Source: Dysidea avara (taxonomy: Eukaryota > Porifera > Demospongiae > Dictyoceratida > Dysideidae). Taken from it: 64,000 bases of DNA. Location of the stretch: contig NC_089274.1 in assembly GCF_963678975.1 (NCBI RefSeq), forward strand, positions 28,149,053-28,213,052, in the 5' to 3' direction. A model generated the notes under the pieces. That model did not search any database, was not told the DNA's origin, and saw only the letters and a program-made list of their open reading frames with translations. Position 1 is the stretch's first letter, and every line of letters starts with the position of its first letter. Shown in pieces: positions 47,901 to 59,900 of this stretch. Both the position numbers and the translations under genes were made by a program.

Positions 47901-50900
47901 TGAATCTGTTCCATAATGGATCCTTATAAGATTTATTTCTTAAAAGGTCCCGATCATCCTCTGCTGGAAATATCTCTTCACCAAACTGTTTTCTACTGCG
48001 TTTATGGAAATATGGAATTTCCTCAAAGCGTAATGTGAAATCCACCTAAAGTGTAAAGAATTATTTATAACAATAATCAGTCACACATATATGCAAGGTT
48101 TTGACATCAATGTACTTGTTCAACACCATTCTAGAGGTGATGTTACCAGTGCTAGAGTGCCACTAAAAGTAGCCAATAAATAATAAGATTACTTCTCTCT
48201 AGTAGCCATATATCCAACAGGTTCAAGGTAAAGACATAAAAAATTAAAATGTTTTGTGTGTGTTGTGTGTGTGTGTGTGCGTGTGTAATCACCAGTTAAT
48301 TGGGTGACCATAAAAGTAACCGGTAATATAATATACAGCTGAGCTGAACACTCTAATATTTCAATTGTTTACTATATACACATTGTTATATTTTCTAACA
48401 AAGCAGCTGAGCTCTATTATAACCATAGTACACTATATGGATAACACACCGTTAGAGCCAAAATTTTCAGTTCTGCAGCTGCTTGAATTTCATTAACATC
48501 ATCGACAGCCAAACCAGTCTAAAATAGTAACAGTACAAACACATCATAAGATATGTAGCTGTATTAATACCAGACCCATGTAAATCACAATGATCTATTC
48601 TGTGCACAATTTCTTGATAGCTTTACAAAAAACATGTTTCTATAAAACATTACACACAAGTATATAATCATCTTTCTATTTAAAAATCTGCCTGTGTGAG
48701 ATATACATGTTGTATACATACTGTGTTAATAATTCAAACAAACAAGTAAATTATTATATAAACTGGGTTAAGAGAATTTTTGAAGCTATTTAAAAGCAAA
48801 GTCATAAACCCCACCACAAAAGTGATTGATTGTTCATAATATTAAATGGCCATTCCACATAAAACATGTCAGGGTTTGAATTACAGCAGGCAACCCCTGC
48901 ACAGAAGAATTAGATAGTCTTATAAGCTAAAAGAATAGTTACTCCTTTGAGATATATATTTGTGCACATATGCATACAAAAATAATCTTAAAACACAGTC
49001 TTGTAGCCTTGTCTAAAATAAGGACACACAATAAACACAATGCTCTGGAAATTTCACAGTACTGTAATTTGCTATTGTAAAATAATTTCCATGTGCAAAA
49101 AAAAATTGTACGAAAAATTTTACATAAGATCGAACTACTCTAATAGAGCAGTCATCCATGTACATCATACAAAATGTTTTTGCACAAAAATAAAGCAAAT
49201 TATGGTAACAAGTTATTATACCAATTGATCAATTGCCTACTTAGTAACTGTATAACCATAATTATGATGCTATACATTACACACTACACAGAAATAAAAC
49301 TGAATTACATATATTATTTTATGAGTCTTTCATTTACATATAATTGAATACATATTTATCTATTACATTACCAGTAGATTTGACAGAAGGATGGGCATTA
49401 TTATGATAAACACTATCCACAGAAAATATGCAATGTGTGGATAGAAAAGATCATTTCCTTCTTCAGCATCTTCTTGACTGTTGAAGAATATTCCATCAAA
49501 ATCAAGTTCTCCAGTAGTCATCACCGCAGTCTTGGCCAAGGAACGACCGGGAGATGAAAATGCTGAGCGTTCACCCTGCATGCAAAACATACTTTTCAAA
49601 AAAGGTAAGTGGCTAAGCGCATATTGTTATTTTCAACAGATTACTGTTCATAGAGTACAACTACAATATAGTGGTTGTTGTTTATGTATGTACGTCAAAG
49701 GTATGGTAGTACTGTAAGGTAGGGATCATGAAGTTTGGGCTTTCCTTCCAATAAAAATTATCACTCAAAAACCAGCTTCACTTTTCCATCATAACTACTT
49801 TGTAATACCACTGGTTAGGCATAAGCAAGCCACCCCAAGACTTCTATAAAAGTTTTTAACCCATCAACCACCAAATTCTCAGTGAATTACTGGCCAAAAT
49901 AATGGTCAAATCACATCATACTATCTAATACACAGAACTACTCAGTACATAATAAACACCGACTAGTCCAGGAAATATTCAGTTATCCCCCAGAAACAGG
50001 GCCCCTATGAGTGTGTCCATTTCAGCCAGTACATCTTGCTATGAAATGCACAATACAGTTTATATCAATGTAAAATTTTATTCTATGGTCAAGTTATAAT
50101 GCCCTGCCAGCTATGGTTGCTATAATGATTAATAAATGGGTAAACTTTCACTAACTGATGTTTTCAGTCAAGTATAATTTTAAAATAACATGCACCACAG
50201 ATTTACTACTGTTCTCCTTTGTATTCCATTGCTTTCTCCACCACAGAGCTAGGTGTTGATCTGTGGACAGTACATCAACAGTTTCTTGTTCTAACAATAA
50301 CACATGCATTTATTATGAGAATCACCCATAGTTTCCATACTGACTAGATTGATTGCAGAGTTGATTCTCTGTTTGTGACAAACAGGCAGAACATAGTGTG
50401 ATGGATAGCATGTACATGTATTCAGATGCGTGAAATTAGTGATGTGTAAGCACCCTTTTTCCTTTGATACAGCATGCATGGGCTTATTATTATTATGTTA
50501 TGATTATTGTTACAAAAAGTAAACAAACAAGGGCAATGAAAATCAGAAAGTTTGTAGGGAGCACAGAAATATAAAGCATTGCAATAATCATGGCTATAAC
50601 TATACTATTGCAAGCTTTATGACTGAAGTACATAGGAATTAAATTTTTACTAGTATTGTTGCAGATGTAGGCAACCTCCCTTATTTCACTACATTACTTC
50701 TATGATCCCTACTTGATTTAAATTTCCTAATTTTTCTTTGTACTTGTACAAATATATGCATACTGGTATAGCTTACTGGTCGAAAAAAAATCATGTAAAA
50801 CGTTAGCCCAAAAGAAATCACCAGCAGAAGAGCAAATAGGAATAATTTCATGAAGGTGAAAATGATGTGGATGAACATCTCTACATAAATTCCAGTCAGT

Positions 50901-53900
50901 GGAAATTCTTTCAGAAACAGTACCAACAGCAACCAGGAAACACACATAGCAAAAGCACCACACTGCCACTGCCAAGACTCTGGACACTGACATCCAGACT
51001 GCAGACCATATGGCACAAACAATATGGAGGACACAAATGAACACAACTGCAGCCAATTCTCCACTTCAAAGAAGTACCGATGGTATCGGTAATATATTTG
51101 AATAATTTCAATGATAAGCCGAATGAAAGAAAACAGAATGATTATGATGGCAGCAGCAAGCACAAAAGGTTGATTGTATTCATCTGTATAGATACGTGAC
51201 AGTATAGATAAACATATGGTGTTATTATGTCAAACCTTCACACATCTCGTCAGTGTAGTTAACAACACCTACATACAGATATAAGGTATTATTAATGTAT
51301 GTCCTATATGTAATGCTACTATGTATGTATACATTTTTTCAGGTGATGAAGTGGCAAAAAACTACCGTATAGTAAAACCTTTGGCGGTAAAAAATTTGAC
51401 GGATTTGGCGAATAGCATTCAATTCGCCAAAGTGTTTTTTGCCAATTATTATAGATGAGCACACGAGCACATTGAGTAACTAGAACTTGAGATGAAGGTC
51501 AGCTCGTAGTCAGGCGTACCATCACGTAATAAAGATCGAGCTGACTTTGGAGATCTTCCTAGGAATATGTCCCACAGTCAAGCACTACTTGGGATAGCAT
51601 TTCCACCAGCTTCCCGTTCGCACGTCAGCTAGTTCATCGTCTCTTGATGGATTTGGCCAAATACTTTGATATACGTGATATCCTCTGCTACTGGAGTTCA
51701 CTGAAAATGCAAATAAGGTCACTCTCGGAATTTCAGGATAGAGAAGCCTCAAGAGAAGCATGCCTTTGCTAGCATGTTGTTAGATCAGTAGCTACAAAAG
51801 TACCGCTACAACAACGCTAGCTACCTATACACTTACTACACTACTTAACTGATAAGTTGACACCTTATCCTTACGTACCGTACAGTAAAAGCTTTGGCGG
51901 TAAAAAGTTTGGTGAATATTATTTCAATCGCCAAAGTTTTTCCGGCAATGTTTTCAACAGAGGGGTTTCATCACACTTTTTTACCGCCAAAGTTTTTTAC
52001 TATACGGTATTGTTATTCATGTACAACATATGTATGTGCAGTTCTGTAAGGGGATCTTGTTTATATATAGCATTGAGATATTAAATTGTCCTCCTGGCCA
52101 TAAGTTACAAACAAGTACACATGACATCACTGAATGATGTTGATTACCTATGCTACCTTTATTGCAAAACTGTTGACATTTACATTATTACAATCATACT
52201 TGATATTCTAACTTAATACTATCCAGCTGTTTTCATCTGGACAATTAGTTCACTTACACACTCGGCTTTCTGGTGTAGGAGACTCCAGAGCAAAGGCAGT
52301 TAAAAAAGCAACAAACACTGCATAAATCAAGAACCTGACCAAATACAACCATAACCCAAATGTCCACCATTTGTGCTGCAGTAGCTTGGTTGTAAGATGG
52401 TGATTCAGAAGATCAGCACGCTCATTGTCAACCTGTGCAAAACAATATGTTACTATACACACCACCCAACTAGATTAGCCATTATACATACTCTAACAGA
52501 ACATTCAGATACTCTGATCAAAACTTAAATGTTTCAAAGAAGTAATCTATACAGCAGTTTTCAAAACAAAAATAAAATGCTTCTTCAATGTCATCACACA
52601 GTTCGAATTATGCTTTCAATTGCACACACAAAAGCCACAGTAATTAGCTACTATGTTGCTCAAAATATTGTGAAAAAATTATTTGCATTCAATAGCTTTG
52701 TGCATATCTTATATTCATTCAGTGTCATAATTAAGTACTGTAGTATGTACTCCTTGGCTGCCATCTTTGATTTCATTACTTATTAAATCCTGAAGGCTGT
52801 ATATACACTTTCTTCACGGCTTGACTGTAGCAACATAATTGTGACCAGATTTTACAAAACCGATCCAAATCACACATCAAGCAAAATCAAACTAACACCA
52901 CCAGTGGATAGCTACACTATCATTTAACCCTCAGCATTACTCAAACTATTCAAGGTTGGTTTTAAGGGACATCTTTTCTGGGGCTTGAATGGTAGTAGAG
53001 GACCTGACTAAGTTTTGTATGCACTTAATTTAAGAGAGAGTATCTCAACTGTTTTGGGGTAATTTGACCCCCAGGAACAACATGGTAACTGTGCCGAAAC
53101 TGTATCACTCTGTGAAATATGGGAAAATGACCACACCTTTCTCAATTATACATGTTTATTATAAAAATCTCTTAAATAGTTAGAGCAACAGATTTTTTTC
53201 AAAATATTCAGAATGGTCATGTTCATAGGTAGTGATAATGGAGGGGGCTATGACCCTCCCACTTTTATTGGTCAATACTTGTAACAAATACTCTAATAGA
53301 GCAGTCAACCACTCTACTAGTGCAACCAAATTTGATTTCCCATTAAACTTTAAGTGACTGCTTAGTTTACAGTCAAAATAATAACCTTATGACCATGGAC
53401 ATATATATCTAATCCAAAACAGCCAAGCTGTAAAAAAAAGAGTGCGGCCCTGAGAAAGGCTATGGTGAAAAAAGATGTGAAATCCAAGGTGGCGGCCAAG
53501 AAATGGCTGTGATGGTAGGTTAACGGTAAAAATTTTAATAACAACAATTCAGGTGAATTTGGTGCCGCTTGGTCTTAGCACAAAATTCACCTGAATTGTC
53601 GTTATTAGAATTTTTACCATTAACCTACCATCACAGCCATTTCTTGGCCACCACCTTGGATTTCACATCTTTTTTCACCATAGCCTTTCTCAGGGCCGCA
53701 CTCTTTGTTTACAGCTTGGCTGTTTTGGATTAGATTTCACTTCTTTTTGCATTTGTATACCTCAAAGCCGGCCTATTGCCGGCTTTAGGGCTTTTTAACC
53801 TATCATTTTTTTCTTTACTACAGAAAGAAGAAAAGATGAAGCATGGTGATTTCTTTGTAGCCGACCTCTCTGCAAGGTGATCCTTCTAGCTGATCTCTCT

Positions 53901-56900
53901 ACCGGATGACTTGTTTGTAGCTGAACTCTCTACCGGGTGATTTGTTTGTAGCTGAACTCTCTACAAGGTAACTTCTTCTAGCTGATCTTTCTACAGGGTG
54001 ATTTGTTTGTAGCTGAATTCTCTACAGGGCGCTTTGTTTGCAGCTAAACTGCTGAACTCTCTACAATGTAACTTCTTCTAGCTGAACTCTCTACGGGTGG
54101 CTTGTTTCTAGCTGATCTCTCTACAGGGTGACTTGCTTCTAGCTGAACTCTCTACAGGGTGATTTGTTTGTAGCTGAACTCTCTACAAGGTAATTTGTTT
54201 GAAGCTGAACTCTGTACATGGTAGTTTCTTTGTAGCTGAACTCTCTACAATGTAACTTCTTCTAGCTGAACTCTCTACAGGGTGACTTGTTTCTAGCTGA
54301 TCTCTCTACAGGGTGATTTCTTTGTAGCTGAACTCTCTGCAAGGTAACTTCTTCTAGCTGATCTTTCTACAGGGTGATTTGTTTGTAGCTGAATTCTCTA
54401 CAGGGCAATTTGTTTGCAGCTGAACTCTCTACATGGTAGTTTCTTTGTAGCTGAACTCTCTACAGTGTAACTTCTTCTAGCTGAACTCTCTACAGGATGA
54501 CTTGTTTGTAGCTGAACTCTCTTCAGGGTGATTTGTTTGTAGCTGAACTCTCTACAAGGTAACTTCTTCTAGCTGATCTTTCTACAGGGTGATTTGTTTG
54601 TAGCTAAATTCTCTACAGAGTGATTTGTTTGCAGCTGAACTCACTACATGGTAGTTTCTTTGTAGCTGAACTCTCTACAATGTAGCTGAACTCTCTACAA
54701 AGTGACTTTTTCTAGCTGATCTATCTACAGGATGACTTGTTTATAACTGAACTCTCTACAGTGTGATCTGTTCATAGCAGAACTTTCTACTGGGTGATTT
54801 GTTTGCAACTAAACTCTTTGCATGATTGTTTCTTTGTAACTGAACTCTCTACAAGGTAACTTCTTCTAGCTGATCTCTCTACAGGATGACTTGTTTCTAA
54901 CTGAACTCTCTACAGTGTGATCTGTTCATAGCGGAACTTTCTACTGGGTAATTTGTTTGCAGCTAAACTCTTTGCATGATTGTTTCTTTGTAACTGAACT
55001 CTCTACAAGGTGACTTCTTCTAGCTGATCTCTCTACAGGATGACTTGTTTCTAACCGAACTCTCTACAGTGTGATCTGTTCATAGAGGAACTTTCTACTG
55101 GGTGATTTGTTTGCAGCTAAACTCTTTGCATGATTGTTTCTTTGTAACTGAACTCTCTACAAGGTAATATCTTCTAGCTGATCTCTCTACAGGGCAATTT
55201 GTTTGTAGCTGAATTCTCTACAGAGTGATTTATTTGAGCTGAACTCTCTACATGATGGCTTCTTTGTAGCTGAACTCTCTATTAGGTACCTTCTTCTAGC
55301 TGATCTGACTACACGGTGACTTGTTTGTAGCTGAATTCCCTACAGAATAACTTGCAATGTAATATAACTGAGTAAATTATAAATGCAGGTGAATGCTTTA
55401 TTAGGGTGACTGTTCTATTAGAGTATCTCGATCTCGCATTTGCTGCACGTAGTTGCCTTTCGAATCATATGTAATCCGATTCTTCTGTACCACTGCAAGG
55501 ACTTTCTATGATGATTATTCCAGCTAAATACTGATTTTCAGCTTGTTGCTCTAAGCAGTTTGCCTGGTAGACACGAAAACTAATAGTTTTTTTATTCATA
55601 AAAATTGATTGCATAATTTTGACACAGGTTGGGTTTTGTGTCATATCTCCATGGTCTTTATCCCGATTCCTTTCAAACCACAAAAAGGCACTCCTACGAT
55701 GGTTGCTCCATCTACATATCAATTTTCAACTGATTCCTCCAAGGGGTTTACCCTGTAGGCATGACAGACCTTCGACCTTATTTTACGCAAATAATCGGTC
55801 ATAACTCTGTGAATGTTCATCGGATTCCTACCAAGGTTGGTACGGAGATCCGCCTTAATGAGCCCTTTAACTGTGCCAAATTTCAGCTCAATCTGAGCAC
55901 GCATTCGTGTTTTATGGCGAATTTTGCGAAATGAAGAAGATGAAGAAAAAAACGAAGAAATTAAAACGAAATTCTGTTCGCTCGTATCTCGGAAATGGCT
56001 GGAGCGATTTTCTTCAAATTTGGTATGTAGACTCCCCTAATAGGGCGGCACGTCTCAAGCAAATTTGGTTCTAATCGGATAAGGGATCACAGAGCTACAT
56101 AGGTGTGAAAAGTGCGTTTTCTTGCTTCCTGTTAATACACTCACGGGTGGCTTCTTGGGCCACACGACACACTACCATGTGTCTTGATTTAGGCATGCAT
56201 AGACACTTATTTTAGATCATAGTTTTGTAATAGATTACACATCCTGTTATAGTTTCTATTGTATTCCAATTTCTTTTCACCTCATGCTACTATGAACTTT
56301 TACATCATTGTTCTAGTATATAATTAGGTTTTGTTTTCCTTTCAATTTCCTTTATATTATTTAGAAATACACTGCTTTTGTAGTGTGTTTATGTGTATTT
56401 TGGCATGCTTACCTTGTAAGCGTATGTAGCAATAAACTATTGCAACGAAGTAAAAGTTGCTTAACCGTATCACAGTGTAAGAAATTCTGCAGGACTAAAT
56501 GGTAAGAGATAATAAAATATGTGAATGTGGAATTTGTATCCCTTTAGAATGTAGTAAATCTTTGTGGTACACCAAAGCAAATCAATCTTGAAGTGTGTCT
56601 TCTGTCAAAAGAAGAAACGAACTGAGTACCTCTCTAGCAATGAAACTGGCTGAGATAATATTATTTCACTTGCCAAACAAACAGAGAAAAGTGATACTCT
56701 GGTTGTCAGGGTTCTTCAACTATCTGAACAAGAGCAAGGTACAATAAAATACCATAGTTCATCTTGCTACAAGAGTTTCCTAAGGGACATGGCTAAGACT
56801 GACAGTGTAACCGTAACTTTAGAACAACAAGAATCACCTATTAAGGGACCTGTAGATACACCTGAGCCACGTAAGAAGAGGTTTAAGCCTAGTACACAGA

Positions 56901-59900
56901 CAAAGTTTGTGGTGCAGAGTGAACATTACTTACAGTACACACTTTATATAGAATCTTTGAAAAGTCGATGTCTCAATAACTTTTAAATGCAGCTATGTTG
57001 TTTAGTTCACTAAAACAGCAACAATGTGTGATGTGTGTGATGTCTTTGTGCAGCTGATATACAGTACCATGACCACTGCTGTAAAAGCTATATGAATAAA
57101 TACCATGCAAAATTTGAGGAAATAATGAGAAATCTTGAAATTGAAGATTCAGTATCAGCTACAAATGACTCCTTGAAGGACAAATTTTTGGCTCTTAATC
57201 TTGATTTGGTAAGTCAGCACACAGTCTGACTTTGATTAGGGACAAGCTAAATGAAGGTTCAGCTGAAATATTCTCAAACAGAGTTGTAAAGAAGTTAATT
57301 ATTGAGATGTATGGTGACACTGTCTGCTTTACATACCCAAGTAACAAACTAATGTTACAGATGGTACTTAGTACTAAAAGTTCTCCTGAAGCCTTGGTAG
57401 AATCCCTGAGAATGTCACCTGTCCAACAGGTTGCAAATGAACTAGCACAAGAACCGAAACAGTATAGTTTTGGACTAGAAAAGAGTTTCTGTGAGTCCTA
57501 AGACCTTGACCTATCTATTGAAAGATTTAATAATAACCCATCATCAAAATGGACTGAGTTTTGTCTTCATACACATATATTCAAGGTAAAGTCAATATCT
57601 CAGCTGAAATGAATACAGTTTTTCAAGTTATGCGCTACATTCTGACTAATAGAATTGAGTCAACACCTTTCCATGTCATGGTAGTTCAAGCAGTGCACAG
57701 TCTAATACGGTCAAAAGAGCTAGTGACTGCACTAAACCATCATGAAATAAGTGTCAGCCACAACGCAGTGAAGCAAATTGACGTGGACCTTGCTGAGCAG
57801 ATCATCACTATTGGAAGTGACAACAGAATACCTCTTCCTCCTGTCTTTGAAACAACAAGTCCATTAAACGGAGCAATGGACAACTTTGACTGCAATGAAA
57901 GCATCCCAGCAGGAGCATGCTCCACACATGATACAATTCTTGTTCTTTCAAAATGTTCCCAGTGATTTAGAGAAGTCATTATAAGTGAATGAGATCTCTG
58001 AAAGACCCATTCAAAGTCAAACCACAGTATGACTTCGATCTAAAGACAGATGCCAACAGCTTGTTGCTTGTTAGTATAGGAACAGCAAAGGAGCGTAGGG
58101 AAATACCCACTGAATACAATTTATTAGATATTCCATCCAATTCTACTACATTGGCCCTAGCCTCAGAGCAGTTCTACCATCCTTAATCCTTAGCAACATC
58201 CCATCATCATCACAACTCACAGAGCCAACTCGCAATATAGTGAACTCCATGACTGCAGTAACAGAAGTGCCAGATACTACACCAAGAGATCGCTTTTCTA
58301 CAATTATAACAAACTCCACATCAACAACCAAGTCAATAAACTTGGACTGTTTTCTGTGGATTGTAAATTTTGACTACCCACAGCTGACAGAACATGCAGT
58401 GAGACATTCCAGGTAAGGTGTTAAAGTTATCAACAGATCGGGAAACATGCATCTTGCTGCATTCAATAGCAATGCTCTCAAGATGGAATTCGAGAAATTC
58501 AGCAAATGCAAGGAACGCATCCAGAAAGCCTATTACCAACAGCAGCTATGGGTCTAGGCTCCATTAATGATGCTAGCACAAATTTGAAAGCTGAAGCTTT
58601 TGGCTTTGAAAGAAGAGGCGGTTTCTGAGATAGTGATATCAAAACCTGAAGGTTTGCCAGATCCCTGTATATGTGGCAAGTGTGCTTGCAAGAATGGATG
58701 TCGCTGCAGGGTAGCTGGACTCCTGTGCTACAAGTACTACAAATGAAAGGCTGGTGATTCTTGTCAGAACCCTATCAATGAATGAACAAACAGTCTGTTG
58801 TACTATCTTTATGTTACATATAACAGTATAATAGGAAATTGAAATGCAAAACAGCCCTATTAAAAACATGCGATCTATTACAAAACTATGATCTAAAATA
58901 AGTGTCTATGCATGCCGAAATATGTCCATGGTCATAAGGTTATTATTTTTACTGTGTAAACTAAGCAGTCACTTACAGTGCAATGGGAAATCAAATTTGG
59001 TTGCACTAATAGAGTGGCTGACTGTTCTATTAGAGTATTTGTTACAAGTATTGACAAATAAAAGTGGGAGGGTCATAGCCCCTATGCCCCCTCCATTATC
59101 ACTACCTATGAACATGACCATTCTGAATATGTTGAGTATCTCAAGAAATCTGTTGCTCTACTTAAGAGAGTTTTATAATAAATATGTATAATTGAGAAAG
59201 GTGTGGTCATATATTCACATGTTTTGCAGAGTGATGCAGTTTCGGCAGAGTTACCATGTTGTTCCTGGGGGTCAAATTACCCTAAAACAGTTGAGATACT
59301 CTCTCCTAAATTAAGTGCATACAAAACTTTGTCAGGTCTGTGGTTTCTGGCCTTATGAAGGACCTGACTTGGCAAGAATCAGTGGTTTGCTGGAAGATGG
59401 CCTGATATGGTTGGCCAAATGTTTTCTGTATTCATTTTGGGCCATTTCAGCCACTAAGAACACAGCATAGCCCTGTAATCTCATGTCTGGACTTCAATTG
59501 TGGTCCACCTCAATTTTGAAATCTCTCTTACCCATCTCACCGCCCCCACCCTTCGCCCCTTTGCAGATGTTCAGATTTTCTATTTTACTTGGTGGGACAC
59601 TCTACCTTTCAGACCACTTCCAGTACTTGTAAGTGCTTGTGATGCATCTCTTGTGTAAATTACATACATGTGCTTGCTATTCTTGGCAAGTTATACTGAC
59701 TTGAATTCTTTAAAACCATTTATCTCAAAACTTCCAATGTGCGATTTGGATTGTTTATCCAAAATCCAGTCACAAATAAGAAATTTGACTTGTGTATAAT
59801 GTGGAGCCCAAGGCACATATTGATGAATACAAAAATTACAATAATGTTGCATTGATATTTTATTTTTTGTTATACTCTAATACAGTACTAATTAATACAA

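Larger units (their letters stand above)
53408..56187 (-). mobile_element. Composite repeat copy C (complete, reverse strand)
   Basis: Read on the minus strand it starts at 56187 with TCAAGACACATGGTAGTGTG, then the head to about 55400 (GATACTCTAATAGAACAGTCA at the junction), the satellite to 53850, and the foldback at 53736-53408 ending GGATTAGA. It lies inside the left inverted repeat of the 6.3 kb element. Comparison with the unbroken right arm shows the empty site as GGACATATTTCGGCATGC. Confidence 0.88.
53001..59338. mobile_element. 6.3 kb element with long terminal inverted repeats
   Basis: Bases 53001-53402 are matched in reverse by about 58918-59338: GACCTGACTAAGTTTTGTAT / ATACAAAACTTTGTCAGGTC at the outer ends, CAGTTGAGATACTCTCTC, CATGACCATTCTGAATA, AGTGGGAGGGTCATAG and GTCCATGGTCATAAGGTTAT inside. 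The inner part of the arm, GCATAGACACTTATTTTAGA to TAATAGAT, reappears at 56196-56238 and reversed at 58870-58912. The left arm was therefore one piece, split by insertion of composite copy C. The payload is the degraded ORF at 56593-58785. No target duplication was found. Confidence 0.8.

Noticed and set aside
53001..59338. Assigning the long-TIR element to a named superfamily
   Set aside because: No target duplication found at the ends I could define, and no recognisable DDE motif in the broken ORF.
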